Below, in pieces: positions 9,151 to 20,269 of a DNA stretch of 64,000 bases. How positions within the stretch are numbered: position 1 is the first letter of the stretch; each line of letters opens with the position of its first letter. Source of the DNA: Microbacterium sp. cx-55 (GTDB lineage: Bacteria; Actinomycetota; Actinomycetes; Actinomycetales; Microbacteriaceae); NCBI RefSeq assembly GCF_021117345.1, contig NZ_CP088261.1, positions 1,736,001-1,800,000 on the forward strand. The letters run 5' to 3'. Below the pieces are notes generated by a model. It did no database searches. It worked only from the letters and a program-made list of their open reading frames with translations, and had not been told where the DNA came from. The position numbers were made by a program, and so were the translations under genes.

Positions 9151-9846
9151 TCAGCCGGCGACGGCCGCCGAATCCTCGGCGGCCTCAGCGGCGCGCTCGG
9201 CCCACACCTGGCGGGCGATCTGCGAGAACGCCTCCGGGGGCTGTGCTCCGCTCACGCCGTACTTGCCGTCGATCACGAAGAACGGCACCCCGTTGATTCC
9301 GTACGCCGCGGCCTGCGCCTGGTCGGCCCGAACGTCCGCGACGTAACGCTCGTCTTCAAGGGCGGCGCGCATCTCGGCGGGGTCGAGCCCGACCTCGGCG
9401 GCGAGGTCGACGAGATCGTCGACGCGGCCCACGTGCCGGCCCTCGACGAAGTATGCCGACATGAGTCGCTCCGCCATCTCGTGCTGACGCCCCACGGCCT
9501 TCGCCGCGTGCAGCAGTTCGTGCGCCTTCACCGTGTTGGTGTGCTTGACGGTGTCGAAGTGGTATTCGAGGCCGGCCTTCGCGGCCACCTCGGTCACGTT
9601 GTCGAGCATCTGCCGAACCTGCGGCCGATCCAGTCCCTTGCGATCGACCAGGAAGTCCAGCTCGTCACCGTCGAAGTCGACGGGTGTGTCGGGCGAGAGC
9701 TCATACGAATGGAATGTCACCTCCACCTGGGGGGCATTCTCATCTGACTCGATGTCGCGGAGCCCCGCCTCGAGGTTGCGCTTGCCGATGTAACACCACG
9801 GGCACGCGATGTCACTCCATACGTCGATCCGGATCGGGTCTGTCAT
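9151..9846 (-). CDS. DsbA family oxidoreductase (FrnE-like)
   Basis: A cytoplasmic thioredoxin-fold protein of 231 residues with the redox motif CPWC at residues 15-18, a long helical insertion, and the cis-proline block GINGVPFFVI near residue 190. FrnE-type proteins act as thiol-disulfide oxidoreductases or isomerases. There is no signal peptide. It is convergent with the glutathione peroxidase gene, a plausible redox neighbourhood, but the two are not co-transcribed. Confidence 0.88.
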   Translation of the reverse strand: MTDPIRIDVWSDIACPWCYIGKRNLEAGLRDIESDENAPQVEVTFHSYELSPDTPVDFDGDELDFLVDRKGLDRPQVRQMLDNVTEVAAKAGLEYHFDTVKHTNTVKAHELLHAAKAVGRQHEMAERLMSAYFVEGRHVGRVDDLVDLAAEVGLDPAEMRAALEDERYVADVRADQAQAAAYGINGVPFFVIDGKYGVSGAQPPEAFSQIARQVWAERAAEAAEDSAAVAG

Positions 9847-9875
9847 GACAAACGCAACACCAATCCGGGGTGCGG

Positions 9876-10706
9876 CTATTCCCCCGCGTCAACCGAAGAC
9901 GCGTGGGCCTGCGGTGTGTCGATCGCACCGCCAAAGCGGCGATCGCGACCGAGGTACTGATCGATCGCCTGCCAGAGGTCACGCCGGGTGAAGTCCGGCC
10001 AGAGCGTGTGGAGAAAGACGTACTCGGCGTAGGCCGACTCCCAGAGCAGGAAGTTCGACGTGCGCTGCTCGCCGCTCGACCGGATGAACAGGTCGACGTC
10101 CGGCATCTCCGGGACGTACATCCGGCGCGCGATGAGCTTCTCGGTCACCGCAGACGGCTTCATCCGGCCCGCGGCGACGTCGTCGGCAATCGATCGCATC
10201 GCATCGACCAGCTCGACGCGACCGCCGTAGTTGACGCACATCGTCAGCGTGAGCACATCGTTGTCGCGGGTCAGCTGCTCGGCGTACTGCAGTTCTTTGA
10301 TCACCGATCCCCACAGGCGGGGCTTCCGCCCTGCCCAACGGATGCGGACGCCCCACTCGTTCAACTGATCGCGGCGGCGGTGCAGGACGTCGCGGTTGAA
10401 CCCCATCAGGAACCGCACCTCGTCGGGAGAGCGCGACCAGTTCTCCGTCGAGAAGGCATACACCGACAGGTGGCGGACGCCCGCCTGGATCGCCCCCGCG
10501 ACGACGTCGAGCAGGGCGGCCTCGCCGGCCTTGTGCCCTTCCACCCGGGTGAGACCCCGCCCGTTGGCCCACCGCCCGTTGCCGTCCATGACGATCGCCA
10601 CGTGGGCCGGCACGCTGTTCTTCGGAAACTCGGGCGGGTACACGCCCGTCCAGTCCAGCGGTCGGTACGGCACCGCATCCCGGTGCGTGAAAGGTTTGGG
10701 GGTCAT
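9876..10706 (-). CDS. uppS: Isoprenyl transferase (undecaprenyl diphosphate synthase type)
   Basis: A cis-prenyltransferase that extends farnesyl-PP with isopentenyl-PP to make the polyprenyl carrier for cell-wall synthesis. The conserved blocks are [13 protein letters not shown] (catalytic Asp), [12 protein letters not shown], and [15 protein letters not shown] followed by AYAEYVF. The product is 276 residues. ATG at 10706 overlaps the recO stop as ATGA, so the two genes are translationally coupled. Actinobacteria often have two paralogues with different chain lengths; this recO-linked copy is usually the long-chain one. Confidence 0.95.
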   Translation of the reverse strand: MTPKPFTHRDAVPYRPLDWTGVYPPEFPKNSVPAHVAIVMDGNGRWANGRGLTRVEGHKAGEAALLDVVAGAIQAGVRHLSVYAFSTENWSRSPDEVRFLMGFNRDVLHRRRDQLNEWGVRIRWAGRKPRLWGSVIKELQYAEQLTRDNDVLTLTMCVNYGGRVELVDAMRSIADDVAAGRMKPSAVTEKLIARRMYVPEMPDVDLFIRSSGEQRTSNFLLWESAYAEYVFLHTLWPDFTRRDLWQAIDQYLGRDRRFGGAIDTPQAHASSVDAGE

Positions 10707-11431
10707 CGGGCGCCCTCCACGTGCGACAGCGATCGGATTCCACGCTCCAGGTGCCACTGCGCGTACGCCGCGATGAGACCGGATGCGGCCGCCGAGGTGC
10801 GGGCAGGAGCCGCATCGACGTGCGTCCAGTCACCGGAGAGCAGAGCACGAAGTTGCACGGTGGTGTCATCCTCGACACGAGCGGAGCCGACCGGCGCACA
10901 CGAACTGCACACCATCCCACCCGCCTGCGCGACGAACGACCGGTGCGGACCGGGCGCGCCGCATCGCGCGCACTCGTCGAGCCCGGGAGCCCAGCCCGAC
11001 AGCGCCAGTGCCCGCAGCAGATACGAGTCGAGGATGCTGCGCGCCGCGTGTTCGCCCTGCGACAGGGCGCGGAGCCCACCGACGAGCAACAGATAGTGCG
11101 ACGCGGAGGCTTCTGCATCGCCGAGTCGGTCGGCCGTTTCGGCCATCGCGCTCGCGGCGACATAACGGTCGTAGTCCGCGGCGATGTCGGCCCCGTAGGT
11201 GCCGAGCGAGTCCGCCTGCTGCACGATGTCGAGAGAACGGCCCTTGTAGAACTGCACGTCGGCGACCATGAACGGCTCGAGCCGCGCGCCGAGCCGCGAC
11301 GAGGTGCGCCGAACACCTTTGGCGACGGCGCGGATCTTGCCCTGACGCCGCCCGAGCATCGTCACGATGCGGTCGGCTTCACCCAACTTGTGGGTGCGCA
11401 GGACCACGACTTCATCGCGATATGTGGGCAC
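10703..11431 (-). CDS. recO: DNA repair protein RecO
   Basis: RecO loads RecA together with RecR and anneals single strands in RecF-pathway repair. The 242-residue protein has the N-terminal OB fold ([20 protein letters not shown]) and a C-terminal zinc ribbon, CARCG followed by CSSC. The GTG at 11431 has GGAGG immediately before it and a GATAAT hexamer five bases upstream, so the leader is absent or nearly so. It is divergent from the TRIC-type gene with 34 bases between the start codons. Confidence 0.95.
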   Translation of the reverse strand: MPTYRDEVVVLRTHKLGEADRIVTMLGRRQGKIRAVAKGVRRTSSRLGARLEPFMVADVQFYKGRSLDIVQQADSLGTYGADIAADYDRYVAASAMAETADRLGDAEASASHYLLLVGGLRALSQGEHAARSILDSYLLRALALSGWAPGLDECARCGAPGPHRSFVAQAGGMVCSSCAPVGSARVEDDTTVQLRALLSGDWTHVDAAPARTSAAASGLIAAYAQWHLERGIRSLSHVEGAR

Positions 11432-11465
11432 CCTCCATTATCCCGCCGTCCGGGACAATAGGGGG

Positions 11466-12167
11466 GTGACCGAGCCGCTCTTCGTGATCCCGTTGTGGGC
11501 AGATCTGACCGCCGTCGCCCTCGGCGGGGTGCAGGGCGCGTTGTTCGCGTCCGGGTTCCGCGGCGAGCGACGCCTCGACCTGCTCGGCGTCGCCATCATC
11601 GGCATCGTCGTCGGAATGGGCGGCGGCCTCATCCGCGACCTGCTGCTCGGACTCTCCCCGACGACGCTGCAGAGCAATTGGTACCTGCTCACCGCGACCG
11701 CGGCAGCGCTCGTGGGCATGCTCCTGGCGGGCGTGTTCCAGCGCCTCAACCGGGTCATCGTCGGCCTCGATGCGCTCGTGATCGGCTTGTTCGGCGCGTT
11801 CGGCACGAGCAAGGCACTCGCGCTCGGATTGCCGCTCGTGCCTGCCGTGTTCGTCGGCGTGTGTTCCGCAGTCGGCGGCGGCATCCTGCGCGACATCATG
11901 ATGGGCCTGCCGGTGGCGATCATGCACGTCGGGTCGCTCTACGCCGTGGCGGCCGCTGTCGGCAGTCTCGTGCTGGCCTCGGCGCACACGTTCGGCCTGG
12001 CGCTGCCGGTCGCAGCGGTCATCGGCGTGGCCGTGACGACCGTCATCCGCATCCTGGCCGTCGTCTTCGACCTGTCCCTCCCCGAACAGCGCATGCTCTA
12101 CCGACGGAAGGTTGCAGTGGAGACCGCCGCCATCCCGATCGTCCGCACGCCCGACTCCCCTCGCTGA
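11466..12167 (+). CDS. Trimeric intracellular cation (TRIC) channel family protein, UPF0126
   Basis: A 233-residue membrane protein of two homologous three-helix repeats plus an extra helix. Each repeat has the glycine-rich GGxxRDxxLG type motif: GMGGGLIRDLLLG, then AVGGGILRDIMMG. This is the bacterial TRIC fold, a homotrimeric potassium-selective channel in characterised members. The GTG at 11466 is six bases past a GACAAT hexamer, which points to a leaderless mRNA. Physiological role here is unknown. The palindrome at 12180-12277 lies just after the stop. Confidence 0.88.
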   Translation: MTEPLFVIPLWADLTAVALGGVQGALFASGFRGERRLDLLGVAIIGIVVGMGGGLIRDLLLGLSPTTLQSNWYLLTATAAALVGMLLAGVFQRLNRVIVGLDALVIGLFGAFGTSKALALGLPLVPAVFVGVCSAVGGGILRDIMMGLPVAIMHVGSLYAVAAAVGSLVLASAHTFGLALPVAAVIGVAVTTVIRILAVVFDLSLPEQRMLYRRKVAVETAAIPIVRTPDSPR

Positions 12168-12179
12168 CCCGCGCTCCCC

Positions 12180-12277
12180 GGTCCCTCATAGCCCGCGAGA
12201 CGGGATCTGCGCGCCGAAGCCGTGGGGTTACCCCAACGTCTCGGCGCGAAGATCCCGTCTCGCGGAACAAAGGGACC
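12180..12277. repeat. 98-base imperfect inverted repeat between convergent genes
   Basis: The outer arms are GGTCCCT (12180-12186) and AGGGACC (12271-12277). Long inner arms of 25 bases (12193-12217 and 12241-12265) match with a single mismatch. The centre contains TGGGG-TTA-CCCCA. The whole unit folds as one long hairpin on either strand. It has no T-run on either side, so it is not a standard terminator, although it lies between the TRIC gene and leuA. Size and shape resemble a REP/MITE-like extragenic palindrome. No second copy was noticed in this window. Confidence 0.75.
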
Positions 12278-12289
12278 TCGGGCGCGGGG

Positions 12290-14104
<1,815 letters not shown>

Positions 14105-14126
<22 letters not shown>

Positions 14127-14152
14127 CGGCTAAGGAGAAGTCGCGCACGCAT
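14105..14152 (-). CDS. leuL: leuA leader peptide (MRARLLLSRRDETSI)
   Basis: A 15-codon ORF 60 bases upstream of leuA with three consecutive leucine codons (CTT CTC CTT at 14132-14140). It fits a cis-acting attenuation peptide, known for leuA in actinobacteria. The coding region includes arm 1 of the RNA switch and the stop TAG sits in the hairpin loop. The leucine run is placed so that a ribosome stalled there would not cover arm 1. Confidence 0.75.
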
Positions 14153-14176
14153 GCGCCCCACCTTACACCGGGTCGG

Positions 14177-15073
14177 TCAGAACCCGAGTCGGCCCAGCTG
14201 CTTCGGGTCGCGCTGCCATTCCTTCGCGACGCGCACGTGCAGGCTCAGATACACGCGCGTGCCGAGCAGTTCTTCGATCCCCGCCCGCGCCTGGGCGCCG
14301 ACATCACGCAGCCGCGCCCCCTTGCGTCCGATGATGATCGCCTTCTGGCTGTCGCGCTCGACGATGATGTCGGCGAACACATCCGTGAGGTCGGAATCCT
14401 CGCGCGCACGGATCTCCTGCACGACGACGGCGATGGAGTGCGGCAGCTCCTCGCGGGCGTCGCCGAGGGCGGCCTCGCGGATCATCTCGGCGATCCGGTC
14501 GTCGTCCTGCTCGTCGGTCGCGATGTCGTCGGCGTAGAGCGCGGGACCCTCGGGCATCAGGGCGAGCAGTTCGTCGGCGAGGACGTCCAACTGGTCGCCG
14601 GTGATGGCGGATAGTGGAATGACGGCGGTCCAGTCCTCGCGGAGTGCGTCGACCTCCATCAGGCGCTCGGTGATCTGCTCCCGCGTCGCGGCATCCGTCT
14701 TCGTGACGATCGCCACCTTCTTCGCGCGGCCGTACCCGTCGAGCGATTCGACGATCCGGCGGTCACCGGGGCCGACCTTCTCGGTGGCGGGAGCGCAGAA
14801 GGCGATGACGTCGACATCGCCGAGCACATCACCCACCAGGTCGTTCAGCCGCTGCCCGAGAAGGGTTCGCGGCCGGTGGAGCCCCGGGGTGTCGACGACG
14901 ATGAGCTGCCCGCCGGGACGATTCACCATCCCGCGGATGGCGCGACGGGTCGTCTGCGGCTTCTCGCTGGTGATGGCGATCTTCTCACCGACGAGGGCGT
15001 TCGTGAGCGTCGATTTGCCGACGTTGGGTCGACCCACGAAGGTCACGAATCCACTGCGGAACTGGTCGGTCAT
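14177..15073 (-). CDS. era: GTPase Era
   Basis: Era binds 16S rRNA and assists 30S assembly. The 298-residue product has the G motifs GRPNVGKST, the switch block SEKPQTTRR, DTPG and TKTD, then a KH domain with IIIGRKGARLRDVG near residue 250. The ATG overlaps the stop of the CNNM-family gene by four bases (ATGA). Era, YbeY and PhoH in one operon form a ribosome-maturation module. Confidence 0.97.
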   Translation of the reverse strand: MTDQFRSGFVTFVGRPNVGKSTLTNALVGEKIAITSEKPQTTRRAIRGMVNRPGGQLIVVDTPGLHRPRTLLGQRLNDLVGDVLGDVDVIAFCAPATEKVGPGDRRIVESLDGYGRAKKVAIVTKTDAATREQITERLMEVDALREDWTAVIPLSAITGDQLDVLADELLALMPEGPALYADDIATDEQDDDRIAEMIREAALGDAREELPHSIAVVVQEIRAREDSDLTDVFADIIVERDSQKAIIIGRKGARLRDVGAQARAGIEELLGTRVYLSLHVRVAKEWQRDPKQLGRLGF

Positions 15074-16407
15074 CGTTCTCCCCTGGCCGAACCGGCCTTC
15101 GTCGTTACGGCGATCTCGCCGGTGCGCGGACGATCGTCGTCCGCGCCGTCTTCCTGTGCTGCCCGCTCGACGAACACCGTCGCGAGACCCCGCCCGCGGC
15201 CACGGGATGTGCCGCCCGTCAAGACGAGTCCCTCGTGCACGGCGGTCGCACCCGGCTGCGGAACGCGCCCGAGCGCCTTGCCGAGCAGTCCACCGACGGA
15301 GTCGACGTCGTCGTCATCGAGTTCGATGTCGAACAGATCGCCGACCTCGTCGAGCCCGAGACGAGCGCTCACGCGGTACCGACCCGGTTCGATTTCGACG
15401 ACCTCGGTGGCCCGAGCGTCGTACTCGTCGGCGATCTCACCGACGAGCTCCTCGATCAGGTCCTCGAGGGTCACGAGACCCGCGATGCCGCCGTACTCGT
15501 CGACGACCATGCATACGTGCACGGCGTCGCGCTTCATCTGCTGCAGCAGCGCTTCGGCGCGCATCGATTCGGGCACGAACACCGGCGGCCGCGAGATGCG
15601 CGACACGGGCTGCTGGTCCCAGTGCAGTTCGTCGCGGAAAGAGAACTGCACGAGGTCCTTGAGGTACAGCACCCCGTCGACATCCTCGCCGTCCTCTGTG
15701 AGGACCGGCATCCGCGAAACACCCTTGTCGAGGAAGAGCCCGAGGGCGGTGCGCGCGGTGTCGGATCCGGAGACCGAGACCATGTCGGTGCGCGGCACCA
15801 TGACGGCGCGGACGAACGTACCGGTGAACTCGAACACCGAGTGGATGAGTTCGCGATCGTCCTCTTCGATGAGATCCTGCTCGGCGGCCTCATCGACCAT
15901 GCTGAGCAACTGCTCCTCGGAATCGAACGACGACGCGCGTGCGCCACCCGGGGTCACGCGGCTGCTGAGGGCGACGAGTCCGTGCGCGAGCGGGCCGAGC
16001 AGGATGCGAACGCCCCGGATGACGGGGGCCGCGCCGCGGAGCAGCGCCCAGGCGTGGCGCCGTCCGACCGCGCGCGGGCTGATGCCCACCGCGACGAACG
16101 ACATGCCGGTCATCAGGACGACGGCGGCCAGCAGCGCCCAGCCGATGCTGTCGAACAGCAGCATGAACGCGGCCGTCACCAGCACGGCGGCCGCGGTCTC
16201 CGCGAACACGCGGATGAAGACGACGACGTTCGCGTGCGCTTCCGGGTCGGCCGCGATGCGGGTCAGCATCCGGGCGTTGCGTCCCGACGACCCGAGATCG
16301 GCGAGGTCGGCCCGCGATGTCACACCGAGCGCCGCGTCGATGGCGGCCATGAGCGCGCCGAACGCGATGAGCAGAACGGCGGCGACGAGCAGGAGAAGTG
16401 CGGTCAT
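15070..16407 (-). CDS. CNNM/CorC family membrane protein with CBS domains
   Basis: The 445-residue protein has an N-terminal DUF21 transmembrane region (about 1-140), a CBS pair in the middle (MVPRTDMVSV, then VVDEYGGIAGLVTLEDLIEELVGEI) and a C-terminal CorC/HlyC domain. Family members bind Mg2+/ATP and are implicated in magnesium or cobalt efflux; the older label is haemolysin. It overlaps ybeY and era by four bases each, so it is part of the same translational unit. Substrate is inferred from the family only. Confidence 0.9.
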   Translation of the reverse strand: MTALLLLVAAVLLIAFGALMAAIDAALGVTSRADLADLGSSGRNARMLTRIAADPEAHANVVVFIRVFAETAAAVLVTAAFMLLFDSIGWALLAAVVLMTGMSFVAVGISPRAVGRRHAWALLRGAAPVIRGVRILLGPLAHGLVALSSRVTPGGARASSFDSEEQLLSMVDEAAEQDLIEEDDRELIHSVFEFTGTFVRAVMVPRTDMVSVSGSDTARTALGLFLDKGVSRMPVLTEDGEDVDGVLYLKDLVQFSFRDELHWDQQPVSRISRPPVFVPESMRAEALLQQMKRDAVHVCMVVDEYGGIAGLVTLEDLIEELVGEIADEYDARATEVVEIEPGRYRVSARLGLDEVGDLFDIELDDDDVDSVGGLLGKALGRVPQPGATAVHEGLVLTGGTSRGRGRGLATVFVERAAQEDGADDDRPRTGEIAVTTKAGSARGER

Positions 16408-16880
16408 CCGCGCGCCCGGCGGCGCTCCTGGGTGGCGAACGCGACGATCAGGTCACGCTGCAGCCCGAACATCTCGGTCGCATCCTCGGGCTCTGCGTGG
16501 TCGAAGCCGAGCAGGTGCAGGAGGCCGTGGGTGGTGAGCATGATCAGCTCGTCCTGCGTCGAATGCGCGGGGGTCGCCTCTCGCGCCTGGGTCTCGGCGA
16601 CCTGCGGGCACAGCACGATGTCGCCGAGGAGGCCCGGCGGGGTCGGCGATTCCTCGGTTCCGGGGCGCAGTTCATCCATCGGGAAGCTGAGCACGTCGGT
16701 CGGACCGGGCTCGTCCATCCACTGCACGTGGAGGGCTTCCATCGCGCCTTCGTCGACGAGCAGGATCGCCACGTCCGCATCCGGACTCACGTTCAGTTCG
16801 GCGAAGTTGCTCTCCATGAGCCGCAGCAGGACGGTCTCGTCGATCGCGACGCCCGACTCGTTGGTGATCTCGATCGTCAT
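16404..16880 (-). CDS. ybeY: Endoribonuclease YbeY
   Basis: A metal-dependent RNase needed for 16S rRNA 3' maturation and ribosome quality control. The 158-residue protein carries the zinc motif HGLLHLLGFDH near residue 118 and the WMDEPGPTDVLSFPMDE block near residue 54. It overlaps phoH upstream and the CNNM gene downstream by four bases each. Confidence 0.96.
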   Translation of the reverse strand: MTIEITNESGVAIDETVLLRLMESNFAELNVSPDADVAILLVDEGAMEALHVQWMDEPGPTDVLSFPMDELRPGTEESPTPPGLLGDIVLCPQVAETQAREATPAHSTQDELIMLTTHGLLHLLGFDHAEPEDATEMFGLQRDLIVAFATQERRRARG

Positions 16881-17968
16881 GGTCGTCCTCGCTTCGGTAG
16901 ATGATCGCGCGCGCCGCCGCGGCGGTCGGCGCGGTTCGCGAATTCGCTCGCCTCGTCGCGTTCGCGGCGGGTGGCGAGTCGCTGTTCGTCGTATTCGCTG
17001 TACGCGTCGACGATTCGTCCGACGAGCGTGTGGCGGACGACGTCCTCGCTCGTGAGCGTCGCGAAATGAATGTCGTCGATGTCCTTCAGCACCCGGGTGA
17101 CCAGGCGGAGCCCGGACGTTCCCTGCGGAAGGTCTACCTGCGTGATGTCGCCCGTGACGACCATGCGGGTGCCGAAGCCGAGGCGGGTGAGGAACATCTT
17201 CATCTGCTCGGGCGTCGTGTTCTGAGCCTCGTCGAGGACGACGAACGAATCGTTGAGCGTGCGGCCGCGCATGTACGCCAGGGGTGCGACCTCGATCGTG
17301 CCGGACGCCATGAGCTTCGGCACGATGTCGGGATCGAGCATCTCGTTGAGCGCGTCGTAGAGCGGGCGCAGGTACGGGTCGATCTTGTCGTTCAGCGTGC
17401 CCGGCAGGAACCCGAGCCGCTCCCCCGCCTCGACCGCCGGCCGCGTGAGGATGATGCGGCTGACTTCCTTGCGCTGCAGGGCCTGCACCGCCTTCGCCAT
17501 CGCGAGGTACGTCTTTCCGGTACCGGCCGGACCGATGCCGAACACGATCGTGTTCTCCTCGATCGCATCGACGTACGCCTTCTGACCGAGGGTCTTCGGG
17601 CGGATGACTTTACCCCGGGACGACAGGATCGCCTCGCCCATCACCTCGGACGGGCGGATGTCGCCGTCCGCGCGCAGCATCCGTCCCGCCGAGGTCACGT
17701 CGGCCGGGCCGACGTCGTGTCCGTCACGGGTCATAGTGAGCAACTCCTCGACAAGCTTCTTCGCCGCGGCGACGTCGGCCGCCGTCCCCGACAGGGTGAT
17801 CTCGTTGCCGCGGACATGCACATCGACGGTCGGATGTTCGCGCTCGACGACGCGGAGCAGTCGGTCCTGCGGACCGAGGACGCGAACCATCGCGATGCCG
17901 TCCGCGAGCAGACGTTCGACGGTGCGGTCTTCATCTCCCCCGGATGCGGGAACGCCGGGATCAGGCAC
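16877..17968 (-). CDS. phoH: PhoH family ATPase
   Basis: A P-loop ATPase of 363 residues with Walker A GPAGTGKT near residue 145 and Walker B VVLDEAQN near residue 240, plus an N-terminal KH-like segment (LRVVEREHPTVDVHVRG). It is usually coupled to YbeY, and an RNA helicase or RNA-processing role has been proposed. The ATG at 17968 overlaps the HIT gene by eight bases, and the stop overlaps ybeY by four. Confidence 0.94.
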   Translation of the reverse strand: MPDPGVPASGGDEDRTVERLLADGIAMVRVLGPQDRLLRVVEREHPTVDVHVRGNEITLSGTAADVAAAKKLVEELLTMTRDGHDVGPADVTSAGRMLRADGDIRPSEVMGEAILSSRGKVIRPKTLGQKAYVDAIEENTIVFGIGPAGTGKTYLAMAKAVQALQRKEVSRIILTRPAVEAGERLGFLPGTLNDKIDPYLRPLYDALNEMLDPDIVPKLMASGTIEVAPLAYMRGRTLNDSFVVLDEAQNTTPEQMKMFLTRLGFGTRMVVTGDITQVDLPQGTSGLRLVTRVLKDIDDIHFATLTSEDVVRHTLVGRIVDAYSEYDEQRLATRRERDEASEFANRADRRGGARDHLPKRGRP

Positions 17969-18308
17969 CGGTGCTCACCTCGTCGAGTCCGCCGGCGAGA
18001 ACGTGGGCGTGCACGTGGAACACGGTCTGGCCCGCCGAAGCTCCGGTGTTGAACACCAGGCGGAACTCGCCGTCCGCGTGCTCGGCGGCGACCCGGTGGG
18101 CGAGGTCGACCACCTCGGCGAGCAGTGCGGGGTCTCCAGCGGCGAGTTCGACGACGTCGCGGTACTGCTGGGTCTTCGGGATCACCAGCAGATGCACCGG
18201 CGCCTGCGGCGCGATGTCACGAATGACGAAGGCTCGCTCGGTCTCGGCGACGATCTCTGACGGGATCTCGCCCTGCAGGATGCGCGTGAAGACGGAGGGC
18301 TCGCTCAT
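17961..18308 (-). CDS. HIT family nucleotide hydrolase (HinT-like)
   Basis: This 115-residue histidine-triad protein has the catalytic motif HVHAHV near residue 98 and the N-terminal block FTRILQGEIPSEIV. HinT-type enzymes hydrolyse aminoacyl-AMP and other purine phosphoramidates. The ATG at 18308 is exactly six bases after TAGACT on the minus strand. This suggests an internal leaderless promoter inside the hrcA operon, and the 40-base gap from rsmE agrees with that. Confidence 0.93.
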   Translation of the reverse strand: MSEPSVFTRILQGEIPSEIVAETERAFVIRDIAPQAPVHLLVIPKTQQYRDVVELAAGDPALLAEVVDLAHRVAAEHADGEFRLVFNTGASAGQTVFHVHAHVLAGGLDEVSTGA

Positions 18309-18348
18309 TCGTCCAGTCTACCGACGGCGTCCCGCCGTCGGCGGAGCG

Positions 18349-19089
18349 TCACCACTGCCCCCGCGCGACCTCGAACGCGGCCAACGCGACCGGGCCCGCC
18401 GTCGACGTGCGCAGCACGCTCTCCCCGAGCCGCACCGCACGCGCACCGGCGGCGGCGAACGCGTCGAGCTCGCTGCGGTCGATTCCGCCCTCGGGCCCGA
18501 CGACGAGGAGCACCTCGGTCACCGATTCGTCGAACTCGCGGACGACGTCGGTCAAGCGGTCCGACGCGGTGGGCTCCAGAACGAGGACCACGGATGCGGC
18601 GGCGCGCGCGGCGATCCGGGCGGTCGTCGTTACCGGCTCCACCTCGGGAATCCACGCGCGATGGGCCTGCTTCGCCGCCTCCCGGACGATGCCGGCCCAG
18701 CGGACGCGACCCTTCTCGGCCTTCTCCGCGCCCCAGCGGGAAACGCTGCGCACGGCCTGCCAGGGCACGATCGCATCGACGCCGAGTTCGGTGGCGGCCT
18801 GGATGGCGAGCTCATCCCGGTCGCCCTTGGCGAGAGCCTGCACCAGCACCAGACGCGGCGTGCGCGCCGGCACGTGCCGACGCGCAGTGACGCGCACCGT
18901 GACTTCGCGCGGCGTCACGTCTTCCACGGCACCCTCGATCCAGAGGCCACAGCCGTCGCCGACCGTCACCGCTTCGCCCGGGCGCACCCGCCGCACCGAG
19001 GCGGCGTGGTGGGCCTCGGCTCCGGTCAGCGCGACGATGTCACCGACTGCGGCCGCGGCCGCATCCTCGACCAGAAAGTGCAGCGCCAC
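18349..19089 (-). CDS. rsmE: 16S rRNA m3U1498 methyltransferase
   Basis: A SPOUT-family SAM-dependent methyltransferase of 246 residues. It has an N-terminal PUA-like part (GAEAHHAASVRRVRPGE), QALAKGDRDELAIQAATELGV in the middle, and the knotted SAM site LLVVGPEGGIDRSE followed by VRLGESVLRTSTA. The start codon is GTG at 19089, four bases after the dnaJ stop, so it is read from the hrcA-dnaJ transcript. Confidence 0.95.
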   Translation of the reverse strand: MALHFLVEDAAAAAVGDIVALTGAEAHHAASVRRVRPGEAVTVGDGCGLWIEGAVEDVTPREVTVRVTARRHVPARTPRLVLVQALAKGDRDELAIQAATELGVDAIVPWQAVRSVSRWGAEKAEKGRVRWAGIVREAAKQAHRAWIPEVEPVTTTARIAARAAASVVLVLEPTASDRLTDVVREFDESVTEVLLVVGPEGGIDRSELDAFAAAGARAVRLGESVLRTSTAGPVALAAFEVARGQW

Positions 19090-19092
19090 CGG

Positions 19093-20223
19093 TCACCCGT
19101 TCCGGAAGCGGTCGCGGAGTTTGGCGAACAATCCCTGCTGGAACTCGGACAGCCTCGGAGCAGGAGCCTTGGTCTTCTTCGCGAAGTCCTCGATGAGCGC
19201 GCGTTCCTTCGCGTCCAGGCGCGTCGGCGTCACGACGTGCACTCCGATGCGGAGGTCGCCGCGCTGCGTGCCACGGAGCGGGGTGATGCCTCGCCCCTTG
19301 ATCGTCAGCACGTCTCCCGCCTGCACGCCCGCGCGCAGTTCGAGATCGACGGGTCCGTCGAGCGACTCGATGCGGGTCGTCGTTCCGAGGATGGCATCGG
19401 GCATCGACACATCGAGGGTCGCGAGCAGGTCGTCGCCGTCACGGCTGAAGACCTCGTGAGGTGTGACGGTGATCTCCAGGTACAGGTCGCCGTGAGGTCC
19501 GCCCGCCGGTCCGACCTCGCCCGAGCCCGGGAGCTGCAGACGCAGACCCGTCTCGACCCCGGCCGGGATGTCGACGGAGACGGTGCGACGAGCGCGCACG
19601 CGACCCTGTCCCTGGCAGGTGGCGCACGGGTACGGGATGGTGGTGCCGTAGCCCTGGCAGGTGGCGCACGGCGCGCTCGTGACGACGTTGCCGATCAGGC
19701 TGCGGACCGTGCGCTGCACGTGTCCGGAGCCGTGGCAGATGTCGCAGGTCACGGGGGTCGTGCCCGGCTGGCAGCATCCGCCCTCGCACGTCTCGCAGAG
19801 CACGGCCGTGTCGACCTCGAGGTCGCGGTGCGCCCCGAAGACGACGTCGCTGAGCTCCAGGGAGACGCGGACGAGGGCGTCCTGGCCGCGTTCGGCGCGC
19901 GACCGGGCGCGGACTCGACCACCCTGGCCGCCACCGCCTCCGCCTCCGCCGAAGAACGTCTCGAAGATGTCGCCGAAGCCGCCGAAGTTCGCGCCGCCGC
20001 CTCCGCCGAACCCACCGGAGTCGCCGCCCATGTCGTAGCGCCGACGCTGCTCGGTGTCGCTCAGCACGTCGTACGCGTGCGTGACGAGCTTGAACTTCTC
20101 GGCCGCATCGTCACCGGGGTTGACGTCCGGGTGCAGCTGGCGGGCCAGCTTTCGGTACGCCTTCTTGATCTCATCCGTGGTCGCCTCGCGCGAGACGCCC
20201 AGTACTTCGTAGTGGTCAGCCAC
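19093..20223 (-). CDS. dnaJ: Chaperone DnaJ (heat-shock, hrcA-linked copy)
   Basis: A DnaK co-chaperone of 376 residues. The J domain carries HPD in [10 protein letters not shown], then a Gly/Phe-rich linker (from about 68), a zinc region with four CxxC repeats (CETC, CDIC, CATC, CATC) and the C-terminal substrate-binding domains. The GTG at 20223 is chosen because GGAAGGCGAAA lies directly upstream and the J domain begins at residue 2. It follows hrcA by 46 bases and should share CIRCE control. Confidence 0.95.
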   Translation of the reverse strand: MADHYEVLGVSREATTDEIKKAYRKLARQLHPDVNPGDDAAEKFKLVTHAYDVLSDTEQRRRYDMGGDSGGFGGGGGANFGGFGDIFETFFGGGGGGGGQGGRVRARSRAERGQDALVRVSLELSDVVFGAHRDLEVDTAVLCETCEGGCCQPGTTPVTCDICHGSGHVQRTVRSLIGNVVTSAPCATCQGYGTTIPYPCATCQGQGRVRARRTVSVDIPAGVETGLRLQLPGSGEVGPAGGPHGDLYLEITVTPHEVFSRDGDDLLATLDVSMPDAILGTTTRIESLDGPVDLELRAGVQAGDVLTIKGRGITPLRGTQRGDLRIGVHVVTPTRLDAKERALIEDFAKKTKAPAPRLSEFQQGLFAKLRDRFRNG

Positions 20224-20269
20224 TTTCGCCTTCCCGTCCGCGCCGTGCGCGGAGATCGTCTGCGAGCGC

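Noticed and set aside
12180-12277. Palindrome as a normal bidirectional terminator
   Set aside because: It lies between convergent genes, but its size, nested arms and absence of T-runs differ from the other terminators in this window. It is reported as a repeat instead.
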